Positions 44,835 through 53,050 of a stretch of 64,000 nt of DNA are shown here, piece by piece (position 1 is the first letter of the stretch; the number at the start of each line of letters is the position of its first letter). This DNA is from an uncultured Victivallales bacterium (GTDB taxonomy: Bacteria; Verrucomicrobiota; Lentisphaeria; Oligosphaerales; JAFGRS01). The stretch is taken from contig CAILUI010000249.1 of NCBI GenBank assembly GCA_903837355.1, positions 79,992-143,991 on the forward strand, read 5' to 3'. The notes below the pieces were generated by a model. The model was given only the letters and a program-made list of their open reading frames with translations, did not search any database and was not told where the DNA came from. The position numbers and the translations under genes are program-made.

Positions 44835-45395
44835 CTACGGCTTCTCGGCCTTGCGCTCCTTACGCTCCTGACGCTGCTCCCGCGGCTGCGTCCCTTCGCG
44901 GGCCGCCTTCATCTCCTCGATCGAGATCGTGCCGTCGCCATCCTTGTCCGCCCGTTCGAGCAGCTTCTTGAAGGCCTCCTCGCCGCGGGGGAACTCGTCG
45001 GCAGTGATCTTGCCGTCGCCGTTCTTGTCCCACTGCGCCGGTCCAGCCTCCGCGCCGCCGGCAGCCGCTCCGCCGCGCTTCGCCATCGCCGCCCGCAGGG
45101 CGCCGCCAAACACCGCCTGCAGGTCAGCCTTCTCGAACTCCTCTTTGCTGATGTTGCCATCGGCGTTGGTGTCCATGGTCTTGAAACAGGCGGCCTTGTC
45201 CACGGTCGCCCACGCCTCCTTCATGCGCTCCTGCACCTGCGCGGCGCCCTGCCCGCCGCGACCGGCTCCAGCGCCGCCACCACCCCCACGCGGCGCAGCG
45301 GGGGCGGCGGGCGCAGCCGGCGCCGCGTCCTGAGCCCACCCCAGCGGCGACACCGACAGCGCGGCCACCGACAGCACGACCATCATCTTCTTCAT
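44835..45395 (-). CDS. Secreted EF-hand protein
   Basis: A 186-residue secreted calcium-binding protein. Start 45395 begins a signal peptide (MKKMMVVLSVAALSVSPLGWA) with GGAG 9 bases upstream. After an Ala-Pro and Gly-rich linker there are three EF-hand loops: DTNADGNISKEEF, DKNGDGKITADEF and DKDGDGTISIEEM. The C-terminus is a Lys/Arg/Glu-rich tail. Small secreted EF-hand proteins are common in PVC bacteria and their role is unknown; binding calcium at the envelope or buffering it is the likely minimum. It is convergent with the ABC operon and divergent from the isomerase gene. Confidence 0.85.
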   Translation of the reverse strand: MKKMMVVLSVAALSVSPLGWAQDAAPAAPAAPAAPRGGGGGAGAGRGGQGAAQVQERMKEAWATVDKAACFKTMDTNADGNISKEEFEKADLQAVFGGALRAAMAKRGGAAAGGAEAGPAQWDKNGDGKITADEFPRGEEAFKKLLERADKDGDGTISIEEMKAAREGTQPREQRQERKERKAEKP

Positions 45396-45525
45396 CGACC
45401 TTCTCCTGTGTTTCCGAACCACCCCTTGGCACCACGGTCCCGGCAGCCCTGCCACCGGTTGTATTGCCCGACAAACGGCGCCAGGTCAGGGATTATTGTG
45501 CCGCGGCACACAGCGTTGCCACCTC

Positions 45526-45553
45526 TGGAAAAGCCCTTCGCTCAGGCCATATT
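45526..45553 (+). promoter_or_regulatory. Putative sigma-70 promoter of the sugar isomerase
   Basis: TGGAAA and CATATT, 16 bases apart. It predicts a start near 45560, 60 bases before the ATG at 45620. Same spacer as the promoters at 9573 and 50853. Confidence 0.4.
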
Positions 45554-45619
45554 GGTTGGGCATTGACGGTCGACCCAACGCCAGCGGGCCCCACCCACCC
45601 AGGAGGACAGCGACAGACG

Positions 45620-46420
45620 ATGAGAACTCAGCTCGCATTCATCGGTCAGGACAGCCTGCAGGGCGTGGAGGAAGACGCCGCGTTCTGTGTGCAGCACGGC
45701 TTCGAAGGCCTCGAGTTCAACTACTGGGGGAACTTCGAGCAGCTCAGCGAGGATACCGTCCGCCGCACCGCGGACATCCTGGCCAGGTACGGCGTCAAGT
45801 GCGTCATGTTCGGACTCTGGGGCTGGAACCACCTCGCGCCCGACCCCGCGGAACGGCAGCGGGCGCACGCCATGCTGCGCCGCGCTATCGCCTTTGGCCA
45901 GATCCTCAAGGCGGACGTCCTGACCACCGGCGGCGGGGTCTACAGCGCCGTGCTCGCCGAGAACGTGGCCGAGTTCAACAAGGTGTTCCCGCCTTTCCTC
46001 CAGGACATGGCGGCGGCTGGCCTGCGGCCGGCCTTCTATGCCGTGCATGGGAACAGCTTCTTTGACAGCATCGAAGCCTACGAGCAGGTCTGGGAGACGC
46101 TGCCCCAGGTCGGCATCAAGTACGACCCGGCGAACTGGCGCCACCACGGCGCCGACTATCTCGCGGTGCTGCGCCGCTACGGTAACAAGGTGGCGCACCT
46201 GCACATCAAAGAGCACCTCTATCATCATGGTGAACTGGCTAGCCAGCCGGCGGCCGGTATGGGTGACATCGAGTGGGGAAAGGTCTTCGCCTTCCTCTAC
46301 GAACACGACTACACCGGCCCGCTCTCTATCGAACCCCATGGCCCGATCTGGTCCCAGGGCGAGATGCGCCGCAAACTGCTGCTGCTCACCCAGCGCGCCA
46401 TCAGCCCCCTGCTGATCTGA
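45620..46420 (+). CDS. Sugar phosphate isomerase/epimerase-like protein
   Basis: A 266-residue TIM-barrel protein of the xylose-isomerase-like (AP endonuclease 2) superfamily. Barrel strands carry metal-binding residues: the EFNYWG Glu-containing strand, AVHGNSF, GIKYDPANW, AHLHIKEHLYHHG and a final GPLSIEPHG Glu/His. The family acts on sugar phosphates, inosose or related polyols with a divalent metal. The start at 45620 is downstream of AGGAGG, 13 bases away. It overlaps the convergent DUF2752 gene by 20 bases at the end. The substrate is unresolved. Confidence 0.83.
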   Translation: MRTQLAFIGQDSLQGVEEDAAFCVQHGFEGLEFNYWGNFEQLSEDTVRRTADILARYGVKCVMFGLWGWNHLAPDPAERQRAHAMLRRAIAFGQILKADVLTTGGGVYSAVLAENVAEFNKVFPPFLQDMAAAGLRPAFYAVHGNSFFDSIEAYEQVWETLPQVGIKYDPANWRHHGADYLAVLRRYGNKVAHLHIKEHLYHHGELASQPAAGMGDIEWGKVFAFLYEHDYTGPLSIEPHGPIWSQGEMRRKLLLLTQRAISPLLI

Positions 46421-46802
46421 CGGACAGCCACAGGATGCGGGCCAGTCCGAACCCGCACAACCCGATCGCCAGCGCCAGAGCGCCGGCTGTCAGCGCCCGC
46501 GATCCGCACAGGCGCTGCGCCCATTGCGGCCGCCAGGCGACCAGGAGCGGCCAGACCAGGGCGAGGAGCGCTCCCGCATAGAACACGTAACCGAACGGGT
46601 TGAGCGCCCAGGCCGCGGCGAAGTCGCCGTGGCTGATCGCGCAGCACGACCGCGTCAGGCCGCAGCCTGGACAGGGCAGGTGCAGGAAGCGCTGGAAGGG
46701 GCACTCCCAGAACGCCGGGAGCGCCGTCGCCGGAAACACCCGGCTGAGCCCCAGCGCGAGTCCGGCCAGCACGGCCACGGCACGGCGTTGGCGGACGGTC
46801 AT
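46401..46802 (-). CDS. DUF2752 membrane protein
   Basis: A 133-residue membrane protein with the DUF2752 signature CPFQRFLHLPCPGCGLTRS and a following NPFG. The Cys-x2-Cys cluster after a short helix, plus helices at the start (AVLAGLALGLSRVF) and the end (AGALALAIGLCGFGLA), is typical of the family. Function is unknown. Start 46802 has a GGAGGG box 5 bases upstream. It overlaps the isomerase gene by 20 bases and lies 13 bases downstream of the GHL15-like gene, so it is likely the last gene of that operon. Confidence 0.88.
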   Translation of the reverse strand: MTVRQRRAVAVLAGLALGLSRVFPATALPAFWECPFQRFLHLPCPGCGLTRSCCAISHGDFAAAWALNPFGYVFYAGALLALVWPLLVAWRPQWAQRLCGSRALTAGALALAIGLCGFGLARILWLSVRSAGG

Positions 46803-46815
46803 GGCACCCTCCGCG

Positions 46816-48864
46816 CTAGGGCCGGAGCAGAACAACCCCGCCCAGCGGCCCCAGGGTCAACTGCGCGACCCGCCCACCGTCGTTGTAGCGGCGGGCGCTC
46901 TCGGCTCGGAGCGCGTCCGCCTGCGTGGCCCCCACGCCGCTGCTCGTGAGCACCACCGTGCAGGTCTCGGCGGCGGCCAACTTCAGCTCGAAGAGTCGTA
47001 CCCAGCCACCATCGCCAGAGCGTTGGTCGAGCGTCTGACGAACCGTCGCCGGCCCGGCCTCGGCAGCGTAGGCAGCCGCGGTCGCCGCTCCCTTGCCCCC
47101 GGGTACACAGGCAAGGATCGTGTAGGTGTCGGCGGCGGGGGCCACGAAGGCCCACCGCGCCGTGTCACCGGGCTTGGCCGCTTGCCGATAGCCGTCGCCG
47201 CAGGCATGCACTTCGCCGGCAACCCGCTCCCAAGCCCCCTGGCACGAGAACCCCGGTTGCGCGTCATCGACCTCCACCACCCACGCCGGCGCAGCGTCGT
47301 CCCGCAACCGCGTGAACTCGCCCTTGAGGTCGATCGTGGCCGGCCGTGGCACGGCGTTGAGCACCGCGATACCGCCCGCGAAGTCGCGCCGGTAGTAGCA
47401 CTGGTCAATCTGGGTGATCCTGAGCTTCGTCAGGCACACATCGCCGGCGCCGTTCAGATGCCACTCAGCCGCGTAGTCGTCGAAGTCGTCAGGAACCACC
47501 GTCACGTCGAGGTGCCAGGTCTGGCCGCTGGCCGCCGGATTCAGGCTCACCCCCTTGTCGTGGTGTTCCCACCCCCCACGGCCGGAGCGCAGGTTGAACT
47601 GCAGCGTTCCCGAAGGCTTGGCGAGGATCTCGACGTCCGCCTCGATGCGAAAGACGTGCCCCGGCGCGAAGTGCACCGCGGCCGGGTCCGTGCCAAACAG
47701 CCGCGCCCAGCCCGCGTTGGGGTCCCCCTGGGTCCCGCGCAGGCCCGACGCCGTGGGCTGGCTGACGGGATCCACACGCAAGGCGTCGGCGGCCTGCCCG
47801 GCCGCCCAGTCGAGCAGCACCGCCGGGGCCACGTCGAAGATGGCCTGCGCGGGACCCAGCGCCTCGCCCAGCGGCGCGTCGTACTCGGCGTACCAGAACG
47901 GGAGCCCGTACCAGACGGTCCCCAGGTCGTAGGCGTAGTAGGCATCGGTCATCAGCGTCGTGCACAGACCCGTGCGCATCCGCGCGAAGTCGCGCCGCAC
48001 GCGCTCGACTTCCCCGGGCGTCGTGACCTGGTTCCCCTTCCCCACACGCCACCCCTGCCAGCCGACCGGGTGGGTCATGAGGGCGAAGGTGACGCCGGGC
48101 TGGCGGGTGGTGGACATCCAAGTGCTGAGGGTCTGGATGGCGTCCTTGGCGCTGCTATCGCCGTTGAGCATCCGGTCAAGCAGGACGCCCCCCTCGAGGA
48201 GGCGTCCGTGCAGGTGCGCGGCATGGCCGCCGTCGACGTCGTTGGCGAGGATCAGCCGTTGCGGCCAGCGTTCGCGGAAGCGGTCGAAGAAGAGGTTCTG
48301 CCGCTGCAACCAGAGCGGGTCCACCTCAGCCGCCTTGTCGGCGATGCCATCGCGGTCGGTATCGACGTCGCCGAGCCAGCTCGCGCGCCCGACGACGCTG
48401 TCGTAGAGCACGCCGTCCGCGGAACCATCCCGCAGCAGATCGCCATAGCCTTTCTCCGTCTGCTCGAGCAGCGCGGTCAGACAGTCGTCGCTGCGGAGGT
48501 TCGGCACATAGACCAGCCCGGCCCACCAGTTCACCTTACCGCCGTCGGGCCGACAGAGGTACCACTCGTCCCGCATCCAGGGGGTGTCCGCCGGAGCGGC
48601 AATGTTCGTCAGCGGGGCGGTGCCAAACAACAGAATCTCGGGGTTGCGCCGGCGCAGTTCGCGGGCGAACACCCGCCAGGTCTCCGGCGGGCCGCCGCCC
48701 ATCACCAGCAGGTCGTAGCGCGCCAGCCGCTCGTACTCCGCGGCCACTGCAGTGGGCCCGTAGCCCCAGAGGTTGGCGATCCGCGGGAAGCCGGGCGCGG
48801 CAACGCCGGCGTGGGCCAGCGCCATGACGGCGAGCAGACAGGTCGCAGCGGTTCTTCGCAGCAT
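46816..48864 (-). CDS. GHL15-like putative glycosidase with golvesin-like C-terminus
   Basis: A 682-residue secreted protein. The signal peptide (MLRRTAATCLLAVMALAHAGVA) is followed by a TIM-barrel domain of the hypothetical glycoside hydrolase 15 type: NLWGYGPTAVAAEY, DGVLYDSVVG (conserved Asp), LILANDVDGG and a late strand LPFWYAEYDAP. A calcium-binding-like loop (DTDRDGIADKAAEVD) lies near 170. The last 120 residues (GFSCQGAWERVAGEVHACG, ARWAFVAPAADTYTILACV) match golvesin C-terminal-like beta domains. It lies 35 bases downstream of the ceramidase-like gene and 13 upstream of DUF2752. It may degrade an extracellular glycan; the substrate is unknown. Confidence 0.75.
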   Translation of the reverse strand: MLRRTAATCLLAVMALAHAGVAAPGFPRIANLWGYGPTAVAAEYERLARYDLLVMGGGPPETWRVFARELRRRNPEILLFGTAPLTNIAAPADTPWMRDEWYLCRPDGGKVNWWAGLVYVPNLRSDDCLTALLEQTEKGYGDLLRDGSADGVLYDSVVGRASWLGDVDTDRDGIADKAAEVDPLWLQRQNLFFDRFRERWPQRLILANDVDGGHAAHLHGRLLEGGVLLDRMLNGDSSAKDAIQTLSTWMSTTRQPGVTFALMTHPVGWQGWRVGKGNQVTTPGEVERVRRDFARMRTGLCTTLMTDAYYAYDLGTVWYGLPFWYAEYDAPLGEALGPAQAIFDVAPAVLLDWAAGQAADALRVDPVSQPTASGLRGTQGDPNAGWARLFGTDPAAVHFAPGHVFRIEADVEILAKPSGTLQFNLRSGRGGWEHHDKGVSLNPAASGQTWHLDVTVVPDDFDDYAAEWHLNGAGDVCLTKLRITQIDQCYYRRDFAGGIAVLNAVPRPATIDLKGEFTRLRDDAAPAWVVEVDDAQPGFSCQGAWERVAGEVHACGDGYRQAAKPGDTARWAFVAPAADTYTILACVPGGKGAATAAAYAAEAGPATVRQTLDQRSGDGGWVRLFELKLAAAETCTVVLTSSGVGATQADALRAESARRYNDGGRVAQLTLGPLGGVVLLRP

Positions 48865-48899
48865 GATGACGGCCCCCCGCCGGCGCGTGACTCCGGATC

Positions 48900-50207
48900 T
48901 CAGCGCAGTTCGTGCAGCATTGCCACCGCCTGATCGACCAGGGCCTCGCCGCTGCCCGGCGCCAGGTGGCTGTGCCAGCCCGCCCAGAGTTGGTAGCCGC
49001 CCAGGTCGTAGGCCGCGCGGTCCGGGATGTAGCCGATCTCCCCGTTGGCCAGACCGAGCACGTACGTATGGCGAAAGGGCGAGCGCCGGCGGAGCGCCAG
49101 CCCGAGGCGGGCAAACAACTCACCGGGCACGGCCACCAAGGCGACATCGCCCACGCGGATCACCTGCAGATCGCAAGCGCGCGACTCGCCCTGCCGCAGG
49201 ACCATCTCCGCACGCATCTGGCGGAATACCTCGCGATTCGCCGCCGCCTGGTTACCGAGATACCTCTCGCCGTAGGCGCGCACCGCGGCGTCCTCTTTCG
49301 CCTCATCGATGGGCCGTATCTGATAACTGAAGGTCCGCCGTAGCGAGCGGATCGCCGGCACCGCCAGCACGCGCAGCGCCGCCAGCCCCTCCTCCACCGC
49401 CGTCACCACGCGGTAGACGCTCTCCGGCCCCGGCACGCCGCTGCTCTCGTGCGTGCGGTTATGGCTCGAACCGAAGGCTCCGGGGACGAAGATGCCCACG
49501 CCCCCGTGCCGCCGCTCGATCTCCTGCGCAGCCAGGCCAAGGAACCCCGGCGAGCGCGCTCCCGGCCTCAGGCTGCCGATATTGTGGACCGACACCGCGA
49601 AGACCTCGCTGACCATCTCGCCGCCGGGACGACGCACCGCAAACACGGGAATGTCCGGGTCGTAGGGCCCGGTCGGACGCAGCATATCGTCCCTGTGGTA
49701 GCCGTACCAGCCCACCATGCCATCCTTGAGCAGGATGCGACTGTTGCGGCCGACGGTCGCCTCCTGGCTTTCGGCAAAGCACAGTTCAGCGCGCGTGGCC
49801 TCCCACCGCGCCGGATCATCGAGGACGCGACAGGCCTGGATAGCAGCGGCCGTCAGCGCCTCGCGCAGCGCCTCGCACCAGGCCTGGTCGGGCTGACAAC
49901 CGAGGAAGTCGATGGTGCACGGCAAGTGATGCGAGTGGGTGGCGCAGAGGAGGATGTGCTCCCGCTGCAGACCCGTCGCCGCCACGATGGCCGCGGTGGC
50001 CTCATCGAGAACTCGCGGCGGAATAGTCAAGGCATCAACCGTGACCAGGCACAGACGGATACCCGCCTCGAGGACCAGGGCGCAGGCGCGAACCTGGCCT
50101 TCAGGCTCGATCGCGGTGGCGATGGGGACCGCTGCCGCCGCCGCCCGCAGTGGCCAGCCCTCGCCGCCGTGTCCACCCCCGGCAGAGACCTTCTCGGAAC
50201 TCGCCAT
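48900..50207 (-). CDS. Neutral ceramidase-like protein
   Basis: A 435-residue protein of the neutral/alkaline ceramidase N-domain type. Family blocks are CLVTVDALTIPP, HILLCATHSHHLP (zinc-binding His pair) and AVSVHNIGSLRPG. PVC bacteria have many ceramidase-like proteins of uncertain substrate, and no signal peptide is visible here. Start 50207 follows AAAGGGAACG; the long upstream open frame is not homologous. It is the first gene of a three-gene minus-strand unit with the GHL15-like and DUF2752 genes. Hydrolysis of an amide or ester in a lipid or glycan is likely, but which one is not shown. Confidence 0.8.
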   Translation of the reverse strand: MASSEKVSAGGGHGGEGWPLRAAAAAVPIATAIEPEGQVRACALVLEAGIRLCLVTVDALTIPPRVLDEATAAIVAATGLQREHILLCATHSHHLPCTIDFLGCQPDQAWCEALREALTAAAIQACRVLDDPARWEATRAELCFAESQEATVGRNSRILLKDGMVGWYGYHRDDMLRPTGPYDPDIPVFAVRRPGGEMVSEVFAVSVHNIGSLRPGARSPGFLGLAAQEIERRHGGVGIFVPGAFGSSHNRTHESSGVPGPESVYRVVTAVEEGLAALRVLAVPAIRSLRRTFSYQIRPIDEAKEDAAVRAYGERYLGNQAAANREVFRQMRAEMVLRQGESRACDLQVIRVGDVALVAVPGELFARLGLALRRRSPFRHTYVLGLANGEIGYIPDRAAYDLGGYQLWAGWHSHLAPGSGEALVDQAVAMLHELR

Positions 50208-50348
50208 GGTCGTTCCCTTTCCGGCAGACGGCAAGGGCTGACTCGCTGCCTGCCGGCGCTGCCCTGCTGAACATACCGGCAGCTCAGGCAAGGTCAACGC
50301 CGCCAGCCGCGCCAGCACCCGCGAACCTCCCAGGGCCTCAGGGGCAAT

Positions 50349-50394
50349 ACCCGCCGTGCGCAGCACCCGCCGTGCGCAGCACCCGCCGTGCGCG
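50349..50394. repeat. Short tandem repeat (16 bp, about 2.9 copies)
   Basis: ACCCGCCGTGCGCAGC is repeated at 50349, 50365 and (partly) 50381 in the 255-base gap upstream of the ceramidase-like gene. No function is apparent; the gap holds no other clear feature. Confidence 0.75.
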
Positions 50395-50462
50395 CCGGTC
50401 CTCTTGACACCCGCAGCCGCGCACTTTAGGGTCAGCGGCGAACGTAAGCCGAGCATTCCAGC

Positions 50463-50927
50463 GTGAAAGCCCTGACCTGCCTCGTGTTTCTCGGCCTGCT
50501 TCTGGCCTCCCGATTCCTGCTCGCCGGACAGATCGTTTGCCGTTTCGGCGGCGCCCTGGACCCAGAGGTGAACAACTTCGGCGAGTGCAGGAGCAGCGGC
50601 GGCCTGACGCTGGCCAAGACGGTGACCGTCTGGCCCCTGGCGCGCCGCGGCGAACTGCACGTGCGCACCGCCGTCACCCTGGCGCCGGCCTACCGCCAAG
50701 GGCTCTCGTACTACAGCGCCCGCCAATCCTGGCCGGCGCCGACGGCGGCGAACAGCCGGTTCAGGGATCGATCCCAACGAGATCGAATGAGCGGACCGCG
50801 CCGTGACGAGCGCTGGTGGCGACGCCGCGCGGTTGGACCGTCGCACGGGCCCTTGCAAGCGCTCGGACCCGTGCCATATTACGTTTTCTGTGTGTCGGTC
50901 TGTGCCGGTCCGAAACCTACAGCGTAG
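50463..50927 (+). CDS. Small secreted hypothetical protein, doubtful beyond residue 95
   Basis: An open frame of 154 codons from a GTG. The first 23 residues are a good signal peptide (MKALTCLVFLGLLLASRFLL) and residues 24 to about 95 look like a real beta-rich secreted protein (FGECRSSGGLTLAKTVTVWP). After that the composition turns basic and repetitive in Arg, and the frame runs over the promoter of the next gene, so the true product probably ended earlier or the gene is decayed. There is no close match to a known family. It could be a truncated relic. Confidence 0.4.
   Translation: MKALTCLVFLGLLLASRFLLAGQIVCRFGGALDPEVNNFGECRSSGGLTLAKTVTVWPLARRGELHVRTAVTLAPAYRQGLSYYSARQSWPAPTAANSRFRDRSQRDRMSGPRRDERWWRRRAVGPSHGPLQALGPVPYYVFCVSVCAGPKPTA
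50853..50880 (+). promoter_or_regulatory. Sigma-70 promoter of the PVC small basic protein
   Basis: TTGCAA and CATATT with a 16-base spacer. It predicts a start near 50887 and a leader of about 50 bases before the ATG at 50939, which has a strong TAGGAG box 8 bases upstream. Confidence 0.6.
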
Positions 50928-50938
50928 GAGATCATCAT

Positions 50939-51094
50939 ATGTCACTGCATCCGAGCCTGAAAACCGCGGGCGCCACGGGCGAGAAGCGGAACGTGCTGAA
51001 GCGCTATGAGCGCGTCGATATCCTGCGCGCCGACGGGCGTTACAAGGACGGCCAGCGAGTCTGGGGTCTGCCCAAGACCAAGTCTGTACCGTAA
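50939..51094 (+). CDS. PVC-signature small basic protein
   Basis: A 51-residue basic protein that closely matches the small basic protein shared by Chlamydiae, Verrucomicrobia, Lentisphaerae and Planctomycetes: it opens MSLHPSLKTAG, continues RNVLKRYERVDIL and ends GLPKTKSVP. Published work describes this protein as a signature of the PVC superphylum that binds RNA; its function is unclear. It is cytoplasmic and rich in Lys and Arg. The start has an ideal TAGGAG site, and a strong promoter and terminator enclose the gene, which suggests high, independent expression. This is the best marker of the organism's lineage in the window. Confidence 0.93.
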   Translation: MSLHPSLKTAGATGEKRNVLKRYERVDILRADGRYKDGQRVWGLPKTKSVP

Positions 51095-51125
51095 GCGGCT
51101 TGGCCCGCTTCCTCTTCGTTCCTCC

Positions 51126-51155
51126 ACGGCCGCCGAAGACCCCTTCGGCGGCCGT
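51126..51155. terminator. Terminator of the small basic protein
   Basis: A perfect 13-bp stem, ACGGCCGCCGAAG and its complement, with an ACCC loop, 31 bases after the stop and followed by ACCATTTCCC. Confidence 0.75.
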
Positions 51156-51177
51156 ACCATTTCCCGGGAGGATCAGA

Positions 51178-51390
51178 TCAGAAGAACTCGTGCCACAGGC
51201 CCCAGAGACAGAGGGCCAGCAGAGCGATGGCGGCCATCAGCAGCTTAAGGCGTATCCCGTCGGCACCGGGCCCGGCAGCGTGGCTCGGCGGAAAGTGGCG
51301 CGAGGTGCTGGCGCCCAGCAGGACGGCGAGTCGTTTGGTCTCACGACGGCGAGGCTTTTGAGCAGCGGCTTTCACGGAATTATTCACCAT
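51178..51390 (-). CDS. Small single-helix membrane protein
   Basis: A 70-residue protein. The first 45 residues are basic and the last 22 form one hydrophobic helix (LLMAAIALLALCLWGLWHE). No clear ribosome site was found, and no family is recognised. It may be a small membrane-anchored accessory protein, or a spurious frame. Confidence 0.5.
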   Translation of the reverse strand: MVNNSVKAAAQKPRRRETKRLAVLLGASTSRHFPPSHAAGPGADGIRLKLLMAAIALLALCLWGLWHEFF

Positions 51391-51451
51391 CTATAGGATC
51401 GGCGTCGCGTTCCGCAACGCCGCAGATTCAACCGTTCGGCGACCCCTCGCT

Positions 51452-52030
51452 TCACAGAGCCAGCGCCAGGCGCAGCCCCACCGACAGCACCACCGCGGCC
51501 AACAGCATCCCGGCGACGACGGGCCAGAAAAGCCCGATTCCCGTCCGACTCAGATCCCCGAAGCTCAAGTCTGCCCACGATGCGTGCTGACGGCCCGAAC
51601 CGCCCGCATCCAGGCGCTGGAACACGGTCAGTTCGACGTGGGCATCATGCAGGTCCTGCTTCATGCGCCGCAAGTGATCCAGCGAGGGTTCGCCGGGCCG
51701 TTCGACGTCGATACCCGCGACCGCCTGCCGGCGGTGCGACAGCGTGCGCAGCATCTCGTCGGTCTCGGTGCGCCGTTTCTCCAGGACCTGGATAGCACGA
51801 TCGATATCGATGAGGACTTCGCCACGCCGGCGGCAGACCTCGGCCCAACTCTGCGCGATGGACTCGCGCTTCAGTTCCTCTTCCTCGCGACTCACCAGCT
51901 CATTGAGGCTCTGCTCGGCAGGACGCTCCAGGGACGCCGACGGGCGCTCCGCAACGCCGGCGGGCCGCGCCTCGGTCGGCGAGAAGCTCCGCGTGGTGAC
52001 CAGACGGCTGGTAAGAGTGTTCTTCGCCAT
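51452..52030 (-). CDS. Coiled-coil protein with C-terminal membrane anchor
   Basis: A 192-residue protein. Start 52030 opens with MAKNTLTSRLVTTRSFSP and skips 27 upstream codons of basic low-complexity sequence. Residues about 60-140 are predicted helical coiled coil (QSLNELVSREEEELKRES, then KRRTETDEMLRTLSHRRQAV). The C-terminal 25 residues are a membrane helix (LFWPVVAGMLLAAVVLSVGL). This looks like a tail-anchored scaffold of unknown role. It follows the LysM lipoprotein gene on the same strand with a 19-base gap, so both may act in the envelope. Confidence 0.7.
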   Translation of the reverse strand: MAKNTLTSRLVTTRSFSPTEARPAGVAERPSASLERPAEQSLNELVSREEEELKRESIAQSWAEVCRRRGEVLIDIDRAIQVLEKRRTETDEMLRTLSHRRQAVAGIDVERPGEPSLDHLRRMKQDLHDAHVELTVFQRLDAGGSGRQHASWADLSFGDLSRTGIGLFWPVVAGMLLAAVVLSVGLRLALAL

Positions 52031-52049
52031 ACGCTCGATCGTACCGGAT

Positions 52050-53027
52050 TCAGCGGCCCTTCCGTGGAGTAGGAGCGGCGGCGGACGACGATTGCGGCAG
52101 CGGCGGCACACGCAGTTTCATGCCCACCTTCAGATCCGTCTTTTCACCCAGCAGCTCACGGTTGGCCTGCCGCAACTGGGGCCACTGGCTGGTGTTGCCA
52201 TAGTAACGCCGGGCAAGGTTGGCGAGGGTATCACCCGCCACCACCGTGTGGGAACGCCCCGCCGCCGGCGCCGCCGCGGGCGACTTCGGCGCCACCGATG
52301 GGAGCACGGGCACCTTCGTCGGCGCTACCTTGGCCACCGCCGCGGTGGCGGCGACGGGCGCCGCGGCGGTCAGCGGCTCAACCGCCGGTAGGGGCGGCGG
52401 CGGCACCGGCAGCGGCGGCGCTAACGGAGACCAGTCCGCGGGCGCTGTCAGTGGTTCCGCGGGGCCCACGGACGGCGGCACCAGCGTCGGATCGACGACG
52501 GGCTCATTGGCCCGTTCGCGCAACTCCTCGTTGGTGGCCGTCAGCTCTTGCACCCGTGCCAGCAGCGCCAGTTCCCGCGCCGCGGGGCCGGCCGACTCGG
52601 GAAAGGCCGTCGCCTCGCCCTGGTTGATCACCGCGTACACGGCAGCCTGCTGTAGCCGCTGCAGCAGCTTCTGCTCGGCCTTCTGGAGCCAGCCCCTGAC
52701 CGCCTCGACATGGGCATCGTCGGGGCGCATCTCGACGAAGCGCCGGTAGTGGTAGACCGCCGTCAGGGGGTCATCGAGGGTCTCATCGTAGATCAGTGCC
52801 AGTTGCAGGTGCGCCTGGGCGGACTGGGGGCTCAAGCGCAGACAGGTCTCGAAGGCCTTGACCGCCTCCTCCTGCTTCTTCTCTTCGCGCAGCTTGGTAC
52901 CGCGGATGTAGTAGATGTTGCGCTCGTCCACCAGGGACTCACTGCTGCAGCCGCACAGACAGGCCAGCGCCGTCAGCGCCGCCAGGCTGGTGAGGAGTGT
53001 TGCAGTGGTACGCCAGGATGAGGTCAT
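52050..53027 (-). CDS. LysM and TPR lipoprotein
   Basis: A 325-residue lipoprotein. The lipobox is Leu-Cys-Gly-Cys, with the lipidated Cys near residue 27 (ACLCGCSS). Residues 35 to about 130 resemble TPR helices (RGTKLREEKKQEEAVKAFET, SAQAHLQLALIYDE). A Pro-rich linker leads to a C-terminal LysM domain (HTVVAGDTLANLARRYYGN, LKVGMKLRVP), which binds peptidoglycan glycan chains. It probably anchors to the outer or inner membrane and holds the cell wall, possibly as a scaffold. Spacing to the coiled-coil gene suggests an operon. Confidence 0.87.
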   Translation of the reverse strand: MTSSWRTTATLLTSLAALTALACLCGCSSESLVDERNIYYIRGTKLREEKKQEEAVKAFETCLRLSPQSAQAHLQLALIYDETLDDPLTAVYHYRRFVEMRPDDAHVEAVRGWLQKAEQKLLQRLQQAAVYAVINQGEATAFPESAGPAARELALLARVQELTATNEELRERANEPVVDPTLVPPSVGPAEPLTAPADWSPLAPPLPVPPPPLPAVEPLTAAAPVAATAAVAKVAPTKVPVLPSVAPKSPAAAPAAGRSHTVVAGDTLANLARRYYGNTSQWPQLRQANRELLGEKTDLKVGMKLRVPPLPQSSSAAAPTPRKGR

Positions 53028-53050
53028 GGAAACGGTCGTCCTCCCGCGTT

